A stretch of 64,000 nt of DNA from Hymenobacter caeli (GTDB taxonomy: Bacteria; Bacteroidota; Bacteroidia; Cytophagales; Hymenobacteraceae): positions 348,911-412,910 of the forward strand of contig NZ_JABSNP010000001.1 in the NCBI RefSeq assembly GCF_013294115.1, read 5' to 3'. Shown here in pieces: positions 16,863 through 24,767 of this stretch. Below the pieces are notes generated by a model. It was given only the letters and a program-made list of their open reading frames with translations, was not told where the DNA came from and did not search any database. The translations under genes and the position numbers were made by a program. Every line of letters begins with the position of its first letter. Position 1 is the stretch's first letter.

Positions 16863-17795
16863 ATGGATATGCACTACATCCGGCGCGGGGCCGGCAAACC
16901 TCTTTTGCTGCTGCACGGCCTCGGCGGCAGCTGGCGATCCTGGCAAACCATCCTCGACGATTTGGCCGTCGAGCGCGACGTCGTCGCCGTGGACTTGCCC
17001 GGCTTCGGCGAAACCCCGCCGCTAGCGGGCCCCGTGACCATTGCCACGCTGGCCGATGCCGTGACGGCTTTCCTAAAGGACCACGACCTGCTGGGCATCG
17101 ACGCCGTGGGCAGCTCGATGGGGGCCCGGCTGGTGCTGGAGTTGGCCCGGCGCGGCGGCGTGCTGGGCGCTGTGGTCTCGCTCGACCCCGGCGGGTTCTG
17201 GCAGGGCTGGGAGAAACCGGTGTTTTATCACAGCGTGGCCCTGTCCACCAAGTTGGTGCGGGCCTTGCAACCCGTGATGCCCGCCATTACCGGCAGCGCG
17301 GTGGGGCGCACGGCCCTGTTCGCGCAGTTCTCGCACCACCCCTGGAAACTCGCCCCCCACGTGGCCCTGGACGAGATGCGCACCTTCGCCAGTGCCCCGT
17401 CGTTCGACGAATTACTGAAAAACCTGGTTGAAGGCGAGGAGCAGCAGGGGGCCTCCAAGGGCAGCATTCTCGGCCCGCTGGTCATCGGCTGGGGCCGGCA
17501 GGACTACGTGTGCCTGCCCAACCAATCGAAGCTCGCGCTCGAAAAATTCCCCGACGCCCGCCTGTACTGGTTCGAGAACTGCGGCCACTTCCCGCAGTGG
17601 GACCAGCCCGCCGAGGCTACCCGCCTCATCCTAGCGGCCACCGGCGGTCAGCGCTTCCGCGACGCCGACATCGCCCAGCGCGCCCCCGCCTACGCCGTGG
17701 CCCAGCCCAAGGTGCCCAAAGCCGCCGTGGTGGCCGGCGTGGCGGCCCTGGTGGCCGGCAGCGTCTGGCTGTGGGCCCGGAGGAAACGCCGGTAA
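16863..17795 (+). CDS. Alpha/beta-hydrolase with C-terminal membrane anchor
   Basis: A 310-residue hydrolase of the abhydrolase_1 type. The oxyanion segment LLHGLGGSW comes first. The nucleophile elbow is Gly83-Ser-Ser85-Met-Gly87, the acid is in WGRQDYV, and the catalytic His is in NCGHFPQWDQP, all in the right order and spacing. After the fold (about residue 265) there is a Pro/Ala linker, a hydrophobic stretch (VVAGVAALVAGSVWLWA) and a basic tail ARRKRR, so the enzyme is probably anchored with the catalytic domain on the cytoplasmic side. Many members are esterases, epoxide hydrolases or dehalogenases; the substrate is not readable. ATG 16863 begins at the fold. The frame is open further upstream but passes through the palindrome. 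Confidence 0.85.
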   Translation: MDMHYIRRGAGKPLLLLHGLGGSWRSWQTILDDLAVERDVVAVDLPGFGETPPLAGPVTIATLADAVTAFLKDHDLLGIDAVGSSMGARLVLELARRGGVLGAVVSLDPGGFWQGWEKPVFYHSVALSTKLVRALQPVMPAITGSAVGRTALFAQFSHHPWKLAPHVALDEMRTFASAPSFDELLKNLVEGEEQQGASKGSILGPLVIGWGRQDYVCLPNQSKLALEKFPDARLYWFENCGHFPQWDQPAEATRLILAATGGQRFRDADIAQRAPAYAVAQPKVPKAAVVAGVAALVAGSVWLWARRKRR

Positions 17796-17831
17796 AGAAT
17801 TGACTTAGTGGCTATTTAAGCTAATCAAAGA

Positions 17832-17922
17832 CGGTCATGCTGAGCCTGCCGAAGCGTCTCTCCCGCTGATTAATTCTGATTACTGTCGCGGGAGAGATGC
17901 TTCGACAGGCTCAGCATGACGG
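17832..17922. repeat. long inverted repeat of the GTCATGCTGAGC family
   Basis: Near-perfect 35-nt arms at 17832-17866 and 17888-17922 with a 21-nt AT-rich loop, followed by a run of T. It shares the ggtcatgctgag core with the shorter hairpin at 12834-12875. It follows the hydrolase gene and probably also stops its transcription. Confidence 0.8.
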
Positions 17923-17961
17923 CCTTTTTTTATCTAGAAACAAGTTCATTGACCTAAAAAG

Positions 17962-18006
17962 AACCCCTGCCGGGCCGCTGAATGCGGTACGGCAGGGGCT
18001 TTTTTA
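17962..18006. terminator. intrinsic terminator
   Basis: The stem cccctgccg/cggcagggg encloses an inner gccgc...gcgg stem and is followed by six T. It lies between the convergent hydrolase (plus) and secreted-protein (minus) genes. Confidence 0.75.
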
Positions 18007-18052
18007 TGGGGGCTCAAAGCGGCTGCCGTCGCGCCGCAGCTTCGGAAGGGCG

Positions 18053-18568
18053 CTACTTAACGGGCTCGTTGGCGGGCGCGGCGAGCTGCTGGCGGCGCAC
18101 ATCTTCGGCCTGGTAGAACGCTAGTTCCTGCTGGTAAGGCTGCAAGTTCCAACTCGACTGGGCCCGGGCCACGCTTACGGCCGCGCTTTGGATGGCCGTG
18201 CGCTGCTCGGCCGTGCAGATGATGCCGGTGGGATTGGCCAGCATGGCGGCGTGGCAAAGGTCGAGCTGGGCCTCAAGGGCGGTGATTTGCGCGGCCCCTT
18301 TTTTAGGTAGCTTATCGGCAGGGGTGCGCTGCTGGACCAACTCCTTGGGGGCGCCCGCAACGGTCGCGGCGGCATTCGCCGCGGCGGCTTTGTCGAGCGT
18401 GGCCTGGTCGGCGGGCGTGGCCACAACCGTTTTTTTATGGTTTCGGATGGCGCGAACCCCCAGGGTGGTACCCGCGGTGAAAAGGTTGACCAAGCCAGCC
18501 TGGGCCTGGGCCGTTTGTACTGCGCCAAAACCAACGAATAAGGCAAAAGGAAGTAAGAATTTTTTCAT
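18053..18568 (-). CDS. Secreted Ala-rich protein of unknown function
   Basis: A 171-residue protein with a classic signal peptide (KKFLLPFALFVGFG, cleavage near TAQAQA). The mature chain is helical and Ala/Gln-rich (TLDKAAAANAAATVAG, ITALEAQLDLC, SVARAQSSWNLQ), with two Cys near residues 109 and 122. ATG 18568 starts the signal peptide; earlier in-frame codons only prepend basic residues. No family is recognised. It lies between sbcD and the hydrolase, with a terminator downstream, and interrupts the sbcD-sbcC order. Confidence 0.7.
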   Translation of the reverse strand: MKKFLLPFALFVGFGAVQTAQAQAGLVNLFTAGTTLGVRAIRNHKKTVVATPADQATLDKAAAANAAATVAGAPKELVQQRTPADKLPKKGAAQITALEAQLDLCHAAMLANPTGIICTAEQRTAIQSAAVSVARAQSSWNLQPYQQELAFYQAEDVRRQQLAAPANEPVK

Positions 18569-18726
18569 TTTGGACAAAATAATAGGTGAGGAGCAGCAAG
18601 TTACATGGCCTTTACCCGAAAGTAAATCAATCCGGTGCTTCGGTAGCAACGGTTCACGGGTGGGCCTTCGCCCGCCGTGGGGCCACGGGTAATTTGTGGG
18701 CACTTGGGTTCGCCAACGCTTTCTTC

Positions 18727-19995
18727 TCAGGCGGATTCCTCGCCGCCCCAGGCTTGGGGGTCGGCTTCTGCCAATAGCTGCCGCAGCTCGCCAAACGTGG
18801 CGGTGAGGGCGGCGGCCCGCTCGGGCGGCAGGCCCGCCACACGCCGGCCGAATACCTCGCTCACGCTCAGGTCGTGCAAGAATTCCAGCGGGCCGGGGGC
18901 GGGGCTGGCGGCGTTGGGGGCCTCGGTGGCCCGCTGGTGGCGGGCCCCGCGGGGGGCCTGCACGTGGGCGGCGCGCTCCTTTAGCACGGCCTGCACGCGG
19001 CGCTGCACTTCGGCGGGAGCCTCGTCGGAGCGCACCTGCACGTCGGCCCAGGCCACCAACTCGAAGGCGGCGTTGTCGTAGGCCAACAGGCCGGCCTCCA
19101 CCTCTTCCAGCGTGCCAATAAAGCGCTGCAACCGCCGCGCCACCGGTACGGGCAGCGCCGTGATTTGCGGGGCCCCGGCCCCGGCGGCGAAGTCGAGCAG
19201 CAGCACCTGCTGGCGGTCGTCGGCCTCGGTGAAGGAGAGCGGCACCGGCGAGCCCGCGTAGCGGATGTGTGCCCGCCCGCCCACCACCTGCGGCCGGTGC
19301 AGGTGCCCCAGGGCCACGTAGTCGAACGCCGCCGGGAAGTGCTCGGCCCCCACCAGCCCCAGCCCGCCGATGTGCACGTCGCGCTCGGCTCCTTCGCGCG
19401 CCTCGCCGCCGGCCGCGTACAGGTGGCCGGTGGCCAGCACGGGCACGTCCTGCTCGCGCAGCCGCTGCACCGCGACACTCTCGGCCAGGGCCGTGTAGTG
19501 CCCGGCAATGCTCTGGCGGATGCGGACTTGCCGCTCGTCGGGCGTTTCGCCGGCCACGGCCAGGCGCAGGTCCCGGTCGCGCAGAAACGGCACGGCCACC
19601 ACCACCAGCGCGGGCCGGCCGCCGGTTGCGGCCAGGGCCACCACCTGCTCGGCGGGGTCGGCGGGCACGCCGCCCACCACGTGGATGCGCAGCCGCCGCA
19701 GCAGCTGCCGCGAGGCGTTGAGCAGGGTGGGCGAGTCGTGGTTGCCGCCCACCACCACGATGTCGCGGCAGCCGGTGCCCTGCATCTGCACCAGGAAGTT
19801 GTAGTACAGCTCCTGGGCCGCGTGCGAGGGCGTGGTGGTGTCGAACACGTCGCCGGCCACCACCAGCGCATCTACGCCGTGTTCCCGCACGGCCCCCAGC
19901 AGCCAGGCCAGAAACGCCCGCTGCTCGCTCAGGCGCTCCTGCCCGGTGAGGAAATGCTGGCCCAGGTGCCAGTCGGCGGTGTGCAGTACGCGCAT
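18727..19995 (-). CDS. sbcD: Nuclease SbcCD subunit D (Mre11-like)
   Basis: A 422-residue Mn-dependent phosphoesterase, the nuclease partner of SbcC. The metallophosphoesterase motifs are in order: Asp8-Trp-His10 in HTADWHLG, Asp49 in GDVFD, Asn85-His86-Asp87 in GGNHD, then ATGHLYA and VALGHLHRP. The C-terminal capping region from about residue 290 is present, and the length is usual for the family. It starts at ATG 19995, 8 bases after the stop of the AT-rich glycosidase-like gene, so the two may be co-transcribed. It is not adjacent to sbcC. Confidence 0.95.
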   Translation of the reverse strand: MRVLHTADWHLGQHFLTGQERLSEQRAFLAWLLGAVREHGVDALVVAGDVFDTTTPSHAAQELYYNFLVQMQGTGCRDIVVVGGNHDSPTLLNASRQLLRRLRIHVVGGVPADPAEQVVALAATGGRPALVVVAVPFLRDRDLRLAVAGETPDERQVRIRQSIAGHYTALAESVAVQRLREQDVPVLATGHLYAAGGEAREGAERDVHIGGLGLVGAEHFPAAFDYVALGHLHRPQVVGGRAHIRYAGSPVPLSFTEADDRQQVLLLDFAAGAGAPQITALPVPVARRLQRFIGTLEEVEAGLLAYDNAAFELVAWADVQVRSDEAPAEVQRRVQAVLKERAAHVQAPRGARHQRATEAPNAASPAPGPLEFLHDLSVSEVFGRRVAGLPPERAAALTATFGELRQLLAEADPQAWGGEESA

Positions 19996-20003
19996 CTAGT
20001 TAA

Positions 20004-20738
20004 TTACTTAGCTCTTAGTGTAACACCAACGATAACTCCAAAATCCCCATCAGTTTGCATCCACTCTTTTTCTGGTAGATATGTCCGTGAAACAAATCCA
20101 TCGAGATATAGCGCATTGTTACAGCCCATTATTTTAAAATAATTAGCAAAATCATAAAAATTTATTTCCTTTTTTGACATTACAAAAATAATATTACCAT
20201 CGTCTAGAATACCAACACCATTTCTGATATTAATATTTTTTGAACCATGCATAAATCTCGGATGAATCTGTCCGTTAATAATTAACATAGGCCCTGATTG
20301 TGTTGCGTATTCAATTTTTTCGTCGCTATTAAAATCTTCCGTTTTGCAGATGACACCCTTATTACCGGTTGTAATATAAAAGACTCCGTTGGGCTTTAAG
20401 TAAAAATTTCCATTGCCGCTTGCTGTGTCCAGAGGAACGTTAGTCACTTGGTTTTGAACAAAAAGCCCTACAGCAGTATGATTGGTATTAAACATGCCTG
20501 CATTAGTTGCGAAAACAAGTTTTTGCTTCCTGTTCCCAAGCCAAGTTTTTAAATTTCCCAAACTACCAAAAATTTGATTCTTGTCATCTTTCCAGTACAG
20601 TCTAACATTTTGTGTTTTTAAATCTACTTCGTAGCTGATAAATTTATCATCATCTGAATTTTTACTTGCAAACGCAAAAAAACCTGCTATTGATAAGCTG
20701 ATTATTAATGATAAAAAAATAAGTCTGTTTTTATACAT
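20004..20738 (-). CDS. Phosphodiester glycosidase family (NAGPA/DUF2233) protein
   Basis: A 244-residue exported protein with one N-terminal hydrophobic segment (LIFLSLIISLSIAGFFAF). NAGPA-domain landmarks appear in order: TNAGMF near residue 80, FYLKPNGVFY, QSGPMLI with INGQIHPRF, IRNGVGI and ALYLDGF with a following Ser. Related domains include the mammalian uncovering enzyme that removes GlcNAc from a phosphodiester; the bacterial substrate is unknown. Base use is strikingly AT-rich with many Lys/Asn/Ile codons, unlike the GC-rich genes on both sides, so recent acquisition is likely. ATG 20738 starts the signal segment; GTG 20765 would add nine residues. Confidence 0.85.
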   Translation of the reverse strand: MYKNRLIFLSLIISLSIAGFFAFASKNSDDDKFISYEVDLKTQNVRLYWKDDKNQIFGSLGNLKTWLGNRKQKLVFATNAGMFNTNHTAVGLFVQNQVTNVPLDTASGNGNFYLKPNGVFYITTGNKGVICKTEDFNSDEKIEYATQSGPMLIINGQIHPRFMHGSKNINIRNGVGILDDGNIIFVMSKKEINFYDFANYFKIMGCNNALYLDGFVSRTYLPEKEWMQTDGDFGVIVGVTLRAK

Positions 20739-20773
20739 ATGATATATCAATAAACGTATTGCCACTAAATACC

Positions 20774-22216
20774 CTAAAACCCCTCCACCGCCTCGCCTAA
20801 ATCCAGCACCTCCACGCCCGGCAGGGCGGCGGCCAGAATGCTGGCCCCGGCGGCCGAGCGGTAGCCGCCGGCGCAGTGCACCAGCACGGGCTTGTCGGTG
20901 GGCACTTCGTGGGCCCGTTCGCGCAGCTCGGGCAGCGGGATGTTGAGGGCGTTGGGAAAGACGGGCGTTTTGGCTTCGGCGTAGTTGCGGATGTCGACGA
21001 TGGTGAACCGGTCGGGGTGCTGGCGCACGGCGGCCACGTCCACTTCGGGGGCGGTGGCGGGCAGGGCGGCGGGGGCCAGCAGGGTGCCTTTGATGTTGCC
21101 CTCGTAGCCGATTTTAGCGGCTTTGCGCACCACGGCGTCTAGTGCGATTTTGGAGTCGGCCAGCAGGTAAAACGGCTCCTGGGGCCCCACGACGGAGCCC
21201 AGCCAGGTTTCGAACTTGCCGCCGTCCTGCAGGTTGAGGGAGCCCGCCAGGTGGCCGGCGCGGAACTGGGCGGCGGGGCGCGTGTCAATCAGCAGCACGC
21301 CGGGGGCCAGGGCCGCGCCGGGGGCCAGGTGCGGCACGGCGCGCACGCTGTCTTCGTAGCCTTTGGCCCCCAGCTTGTTGAGCCGCACGCCGTGGCCGAA
21401 GTACTTGGGCGCGAAAGGCTGGTCGGCGAGCAGGGCCCGCACAAACTCGGGCTCCGACATGGGCTGGAGGGCGTAGTTGGTGGCCAGTTCCTTGGCGATG
21501 GTGCTGTCGAGGTCGGGGCTGGTGGTTTTGCCGCAGAGGCTGCCGGGGCCGTGGGCCGGATACACCCGGGTGGCGCCGGGCAGCGTCATCAGCTTGCGGC
21601 GGGTGCTGTGGTAGAGCTGGGCGGCGAGGCCCTCGCGGGTGTGGCCGCCCACGGCGGCGTCCTCGCGCAGGTCGGGCCGGCCCACGTCGCCCACAAACAG
21701 GGTGTCGCCGGTGAACACGGCGCGGGTCTGGGCCAAGTCGTCCAGCAGCAGCACGCTGATGCTGTCGGGCGAGTGGCCAGGGGTGTTGAGGGCGTGCAGC
21801 TCCACGGTGCCCACTTTCAGCCGGTCGCCGTCGTCGAAATTCCGGTGCGGGTACTGGGCCCCCAGCAGCTTGCTACAGTAGATGGCGGCCCCGGTTTCCT
21901 CGGCAATTTCCAGGTGCGACGAGATGAAATCGGCGTGCGGGTGGGTCTCAATCACGGCGATGATGGTGGCCTCGTGCTCGTCGGCGAAGTCGTAGTAGGG
22001 CTGGGGGTCGCGGCCGGGGTCGATGAGGGCCACTTGGCGGCCGCTGCGCACGGCGTAGCTGGCGTGGGCCAGGCCCTTGTCGTAAAACTGCTGAATTTGC
22101 ACGGCCGGGGCCGCGCCGCTACTGGGCAAGGGAGGCATTTGGGGAATGTTTTGGGGTGTTGAGGGCTGAATTTTGAGCGCTTGGGGAAGAATCCGGCTGC
22201 TCAATTTAGACTCCAT
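20774..22216 (-). CDS. MBL-fold hydrolase with two rhodanese domains (persulfide dioxygenase-like)
   Basis: A 480-residue protein. Residues about 40-270 are an ETHE1/glyoxalase-II-type metallo-beta-lactamase domain with THPHADF, the TPGHSPDS segment, GDTLFVGDVGRPD and YPAHGPGS supplying metal ligands. Two rhodanese domains follow. The first (about 285-375) lacks an active-site Cys at YLLADSK. The second has the loop HCAGGYRSA with the persulfide-carrying Cys. Such fusions oxidise glutathione or other persulfides to sulfite in sulfide detoxification. ATG 22216 is chosen; ATG 22138 is also possible, as the first 26 residues are poorly conserved-looking. The AT-rich glycosidase-like gene lies just downstream. 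Confidence 0.9.
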   Translation of the reverse strand: MESKLSSRILPQALKIQPSTPQNIPQMPPLPSSGAAPAVQIQQFYDKGLAHASYAVRSGRQVALIDPGRDPQPYYDFADEHEATIIAVIETHPHADFISSHLEIAEETGAAIYCSKLLGAQYPHRNFDDGDRLKVGTVELHALNTPGHSPDSISVLLLDDLAQTRAVFTGDTLFVGDVGRPDLREDAAVGGHTREGLAAQLYHSTRRKLMTLPGATRVYPAHGPGSLCGKTTSPDLDSTIAKELATNYALQPMSEPEFVRALLADQPFAPKYFGHGVRLNKLGAKGYEDSVRAVPHLAPGAALAPGVLLIDTRPAAQFRAGHLAGSLNLQDGGKFETWLGSVVGPQEPFYLLADSKIALDAVVRKAAKIGYEGNIKGTLLAPAALPATAPEVDVAAVRQHPDRFTIVDIRNYAEAKTPVFPNALNIPLPELRERAHEVPTDKPVLVHCAGGYRSAAGASILAAALPGVEVLDLGEAVEGF

Positions 22217-22287
22217 CAAGTTAGCCAAATATAAAGTGCCTTGCCCTAAACCGGCCGGCGACCGGGGCCCCGGCTGGCCCCAACGCA

Positions 22288-22318
22288 AAAAAGCCCCGGC
22301 CAGGGGGCCAGGGCTTTT
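22288..22318 (-). terminator. intrinsic terminator
   Basis: On the minus strand the stem aagccctggcc/ggccggggctt (one mismatch) is followed by TTTTTT. It lies downstream of the Spy-like gene. Confidence 0.75.
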
Positions 22319-22347
22319 ACCTAATGCGCGGTGGAATAACGTCGGCA

Positions 22348-22806
22348 CTAGTTGCTGGGGGCCATGCCCACGCGCTGCTGGCGCTTGGCCTGCGCGTCGG
22401 CGCGGTGCTGCTGCTCCAGGGCGGTGAACTGACTGTACTGGTCGGGGGTAAGGATGGTCCGCACCTGGGCTTCGTACTGGGCGTGGTTAGCTTGCATGGC
22501 CCGGTGCATGGTCCGGCGGTCGGCGGGGCCCCCGGGGGCGGTGCTGGTCATGGCCTGGCGCTCGGCGAGCAGGGCGGCCTGGAGGCGGCTCTGCTGGTCG
22601 GCGCTGAGGCCGAGCTGCCGGGCCAGCTTTTGGGAACGGCGGCCGGCCATTTGTTCCGGCGGCACCATCCGGCGGGGGCTTTGCAGGGCCGTGGGCGGGC
22701 CGGCGGGGGCCGGGTCGGCCGCAGCCGCCGGAGGCGGGGTGGTTTGGGCAAGCGCGCCGGTGGCGGCCAGGGCCAGGGCGGTGAACAGGGCGAGGGACTT
22801 TTTCAT
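22348..22806 (-). CDS. Secreted Spy/CpxP-like protein
   Basis: A 152-residue periplasmic protein with a signal peptide (LALFTALALAATGALAQ) and a Pro/Ala-rich linker. A helical region contains LGLSADQQSRLQAAL and ILTPDQYSQFTALEQQ. Two LTxxQ-like repeats separated by charged helices are the mark of Spy/CpxP periplasmic chaperones and metal or stress sensors. The helices are very Gln/Arg/Ala-rich. ATG 22806 opens the signal peptide. It is divergent from the amino-acid permease and ends at its own terminator. Confidence 0.7.
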   Translation of the reverse strand: MKKSLALFTALALAATGALAQTTPPPAAAADPAPAGPPTALQSPRRMVPPEQMAGRRSQKLARQLGLSADQQSRLQAALLAERQAMTSTAPGGPADRRTMHRAMQANHAQYEAQVRTILTPDQYSQFTALEQQHRADAQAKRQQRVGMAPSN

Positions 22807-23012
22807 GGCGGTTGGTAGCGGAATGAATGCGAGTGGGTTGGAGCGCGTCCGGCGCGTCCGGTTTAAGCGGCGGCGTCCAATACTTTGCAAGCAAGGTGCC
22901 AGAAATTAGGGGCAGGCCCGGAAATGCTGCCTATATTTCGGGCTCTGGGTCGTGCGTAGGCGCGGCGGTTTGGCGCGTGTCTTTCCTCTCTTTTTCACTT
23001 CTTTTCTAAAAT

Positions 23013-24593
23013 ATGGCCAATATTTTCGCCAAAAAACCGCTGGCCGTGCTCCTGGGCGAGGCCAACTCCACCGGGCACGGCACCCTGCAACGGACGTTGG
23101 GCGCGGGCAACCTCGTGGCGCTGGGCGTGGGGGCCATCATCGGGGCGGGCCTGTTCGTGCGCACCGCCGCCGCCGCTGCCCAGGCGTCGGGGCCCGGCGT
23201 CACGCTGGCCTTCACGCTGGCGGCCTTCGGGTGCGTGTTCGCGGGCCTGTGCTACGCCGAGTTCGCGGCCATGATTCCCATTGCCGGCTCGGCCTACACT
23301 TACGCCTACACCACGATGGGCGAGTTCGTGGCCTGGGTCATCGGCTGGGCCCTCATCATGGAGTACGCCCTGGGCGCGGCCACCGTCAGCATTGCCTGGA
23401 GCGAGTATTTGAACAAGCTCCTGGAGGTCTTCGGCACCAGTATTCCGTACAATTTAAGCCATTCGCCCTTCGAGCACGCCGTGGTGAACGGCGTCGCCCA
23501 GCACGGCCTCATCAACCTGCCGGCCCTGCTCGTCATCGTGGCCCTGAGCCTGCTGCTGGTGAAGGGCACCCAGGAGTCGGCGCTGTTCAACGCCGTGGTA
23601 GTGGTGCTGAAGGTGCTGATCGTCATCGTGTTCATTGCCATCGGCTGGCAGTTCATCAACCCCGCCAACCACACGCCCTACCTCATTCCGGCCGATGCCG
23701 TGGTGAAAAACTCGGCCGGCGAAGTGGTGCGGACCTACGAAGGGTTCTTTAAGCACGGCCTGGGCGGCATCATCGGCGGCGCGGGCATCGTGTTCTTCGC
23801 CTTCATCGGCTTCGACGCCGTGAGCACGGCCGCGCAGGAAGCCAAAAACCCCAAGCGCGACATGCCCATCGGCATTCTGGGCTCGCTGGCCATTTGCACT
23901 ATTTTGTACATCATGTTCGGGCACGTGCTGACGGGCGTGGCCAACTGGCGCGAATTTGCCGACCCGGCCCTGGGCGGCGAGGCCTCGGTGGCCTACGCCA
24001 TCCGGGCCCACATGCCCGGCTACAGCTGGCTGGCCACGGCCGTCACGGTGGGCATTCTGCTGGGCTTCACCTCGGTTATCCTGGTGATGCTCATGGGCCA
24101 GAGCCGGGTGTTTTTCTCGATGGCCAAGGACGGCCTCATGCCCAAGGCCTTCTCCGAGCTGCACCCCCGGTTCAACACGCCCTACAAGTCCAACCTGATG
24201 CTGATGGTGTTCGTGGGCCTGTTCGCGGCCTTCGTGCCCGGCTCGCTGGCCGGCGACCTCACCTCGTTTGGCACCCTGCTGGCCTTCGTGCTCGTGAGCC
24301 TGGGCGTGTGGATTATGCGCCGCTCCGACCCCGCGCAGCCCCGGCCGTTCCGGGCCCCGCTCTCCACGCCCAGCTTCCCGCTGGTGCCCATCATGGGCGC
24401 CGTGGTGTGCACGCTGCTGATCGTGGGCCTCGACCTTTTCACGCTGGAAGTGGCCGTGGGCTGGATGCTGCTCGGCTTCGTGGTGTACTTCCTCTACGGC
24501 AAGCGCAACTCCAAGCTCCAGCAGGGCATCGTGGTGGTGCCGGAGGAGATGGAGAAGGAAGCCTTCATCAAGCCCGACGCCAACAACCGGTAA
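23013..24593 (+). CDS. APC-superfamily amino-acid permease (CAT type)
   Basis: A 526-residue inner-membrane transporter with about 12-13 hydrophobic helices. The first helix has the glycine motif GVGAIIGAGLFVRT that binds the amino-acid backbone. The helix 2-3 region has CYAEFAAMIPIAGSAYTYAY, and helix 6 has FFAFIGFDAVSTAAQEAKNPKRDMP, the typical cationic amino-acid transporter signature. The length and motifs match the bacterial YfnA-like branch of the CAT family. The exact substrate is uncertain. It starts at ATG 23013 and is monocistronic, with a strong terminator 95 bases after the stop. Confidence 0.92.
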   Translation: MANIFAKKPLAVLLGEANSTGHGTLQRTLGAGNLVALGVGAIIGAGLFVRTAAAAAQASGPGVTLAFTLAAFGCVFAGLCYAEFAAMIPIAGSAYTYAYTTMGEFVAWVIGWALIMEYALGAATVSIAWSEYLNKLLEVFGTSIPYNLSHSPFEHAVVNGVAQHGLINLPALLVIVALSLLLVKGTQESALFNAVVVVLKVLIVIVFIAIGWQFINPANHTPYLIPADAVVKNSAGEVVRTYEGFFKHGLGGIIGGAGIVFFAFIGFDAVSTAAQEAKNPKRDMPIGILGSLAICTILYIMFGHVLTGVANWREFADPALGGEASVAYAIRAHMPGYSWLATAVTVGILLGFTSVILVMLMGQSRVFFSMAKDGLMPKAFSELHPRFNTPYKSNLMLMVFVGLFAAFVPGSLAGDLTSFGTLLAFVLVSLGVWIMRRSDPAQPRPFRAPLSTPSFPLVPIMGAVVCTLLIVGLDLFTLEVAVGWMLLGFVVYFLYGKRNSKLQQGIVVVPEEMEKEAFIKPDANNR

Positions 24594-24688
24594 GTCCGAA
24601 CCACGGATTTATCGGATTCGTCGGATGAATCGGATTATTTATGCTTCGCTCCCGGTTTCAACCAAAAAAATCTGCGCTGGCAACAGCA

Positions 24689-24725
24689 CACAAAAAAACC
24701 GCTCTTTTGGAGCGGTTTTTTTGTG
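24689..24725. terminator. bidirectional intrinsic terminator
   Basis: A 16-bp perfect stem (24689-24704 with 24710-24725), with A7 and T7 tracts built into the stem and a 5-nt loop. It ends the permease transcript 43 bases before the start of the LRR lipoprotein gene. Confidence 0.88.
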
Positions 24726-24767
24726 TTCGGGGCGGGGGCACTTTATTGCGGGGTGTTTGTGAAACCG

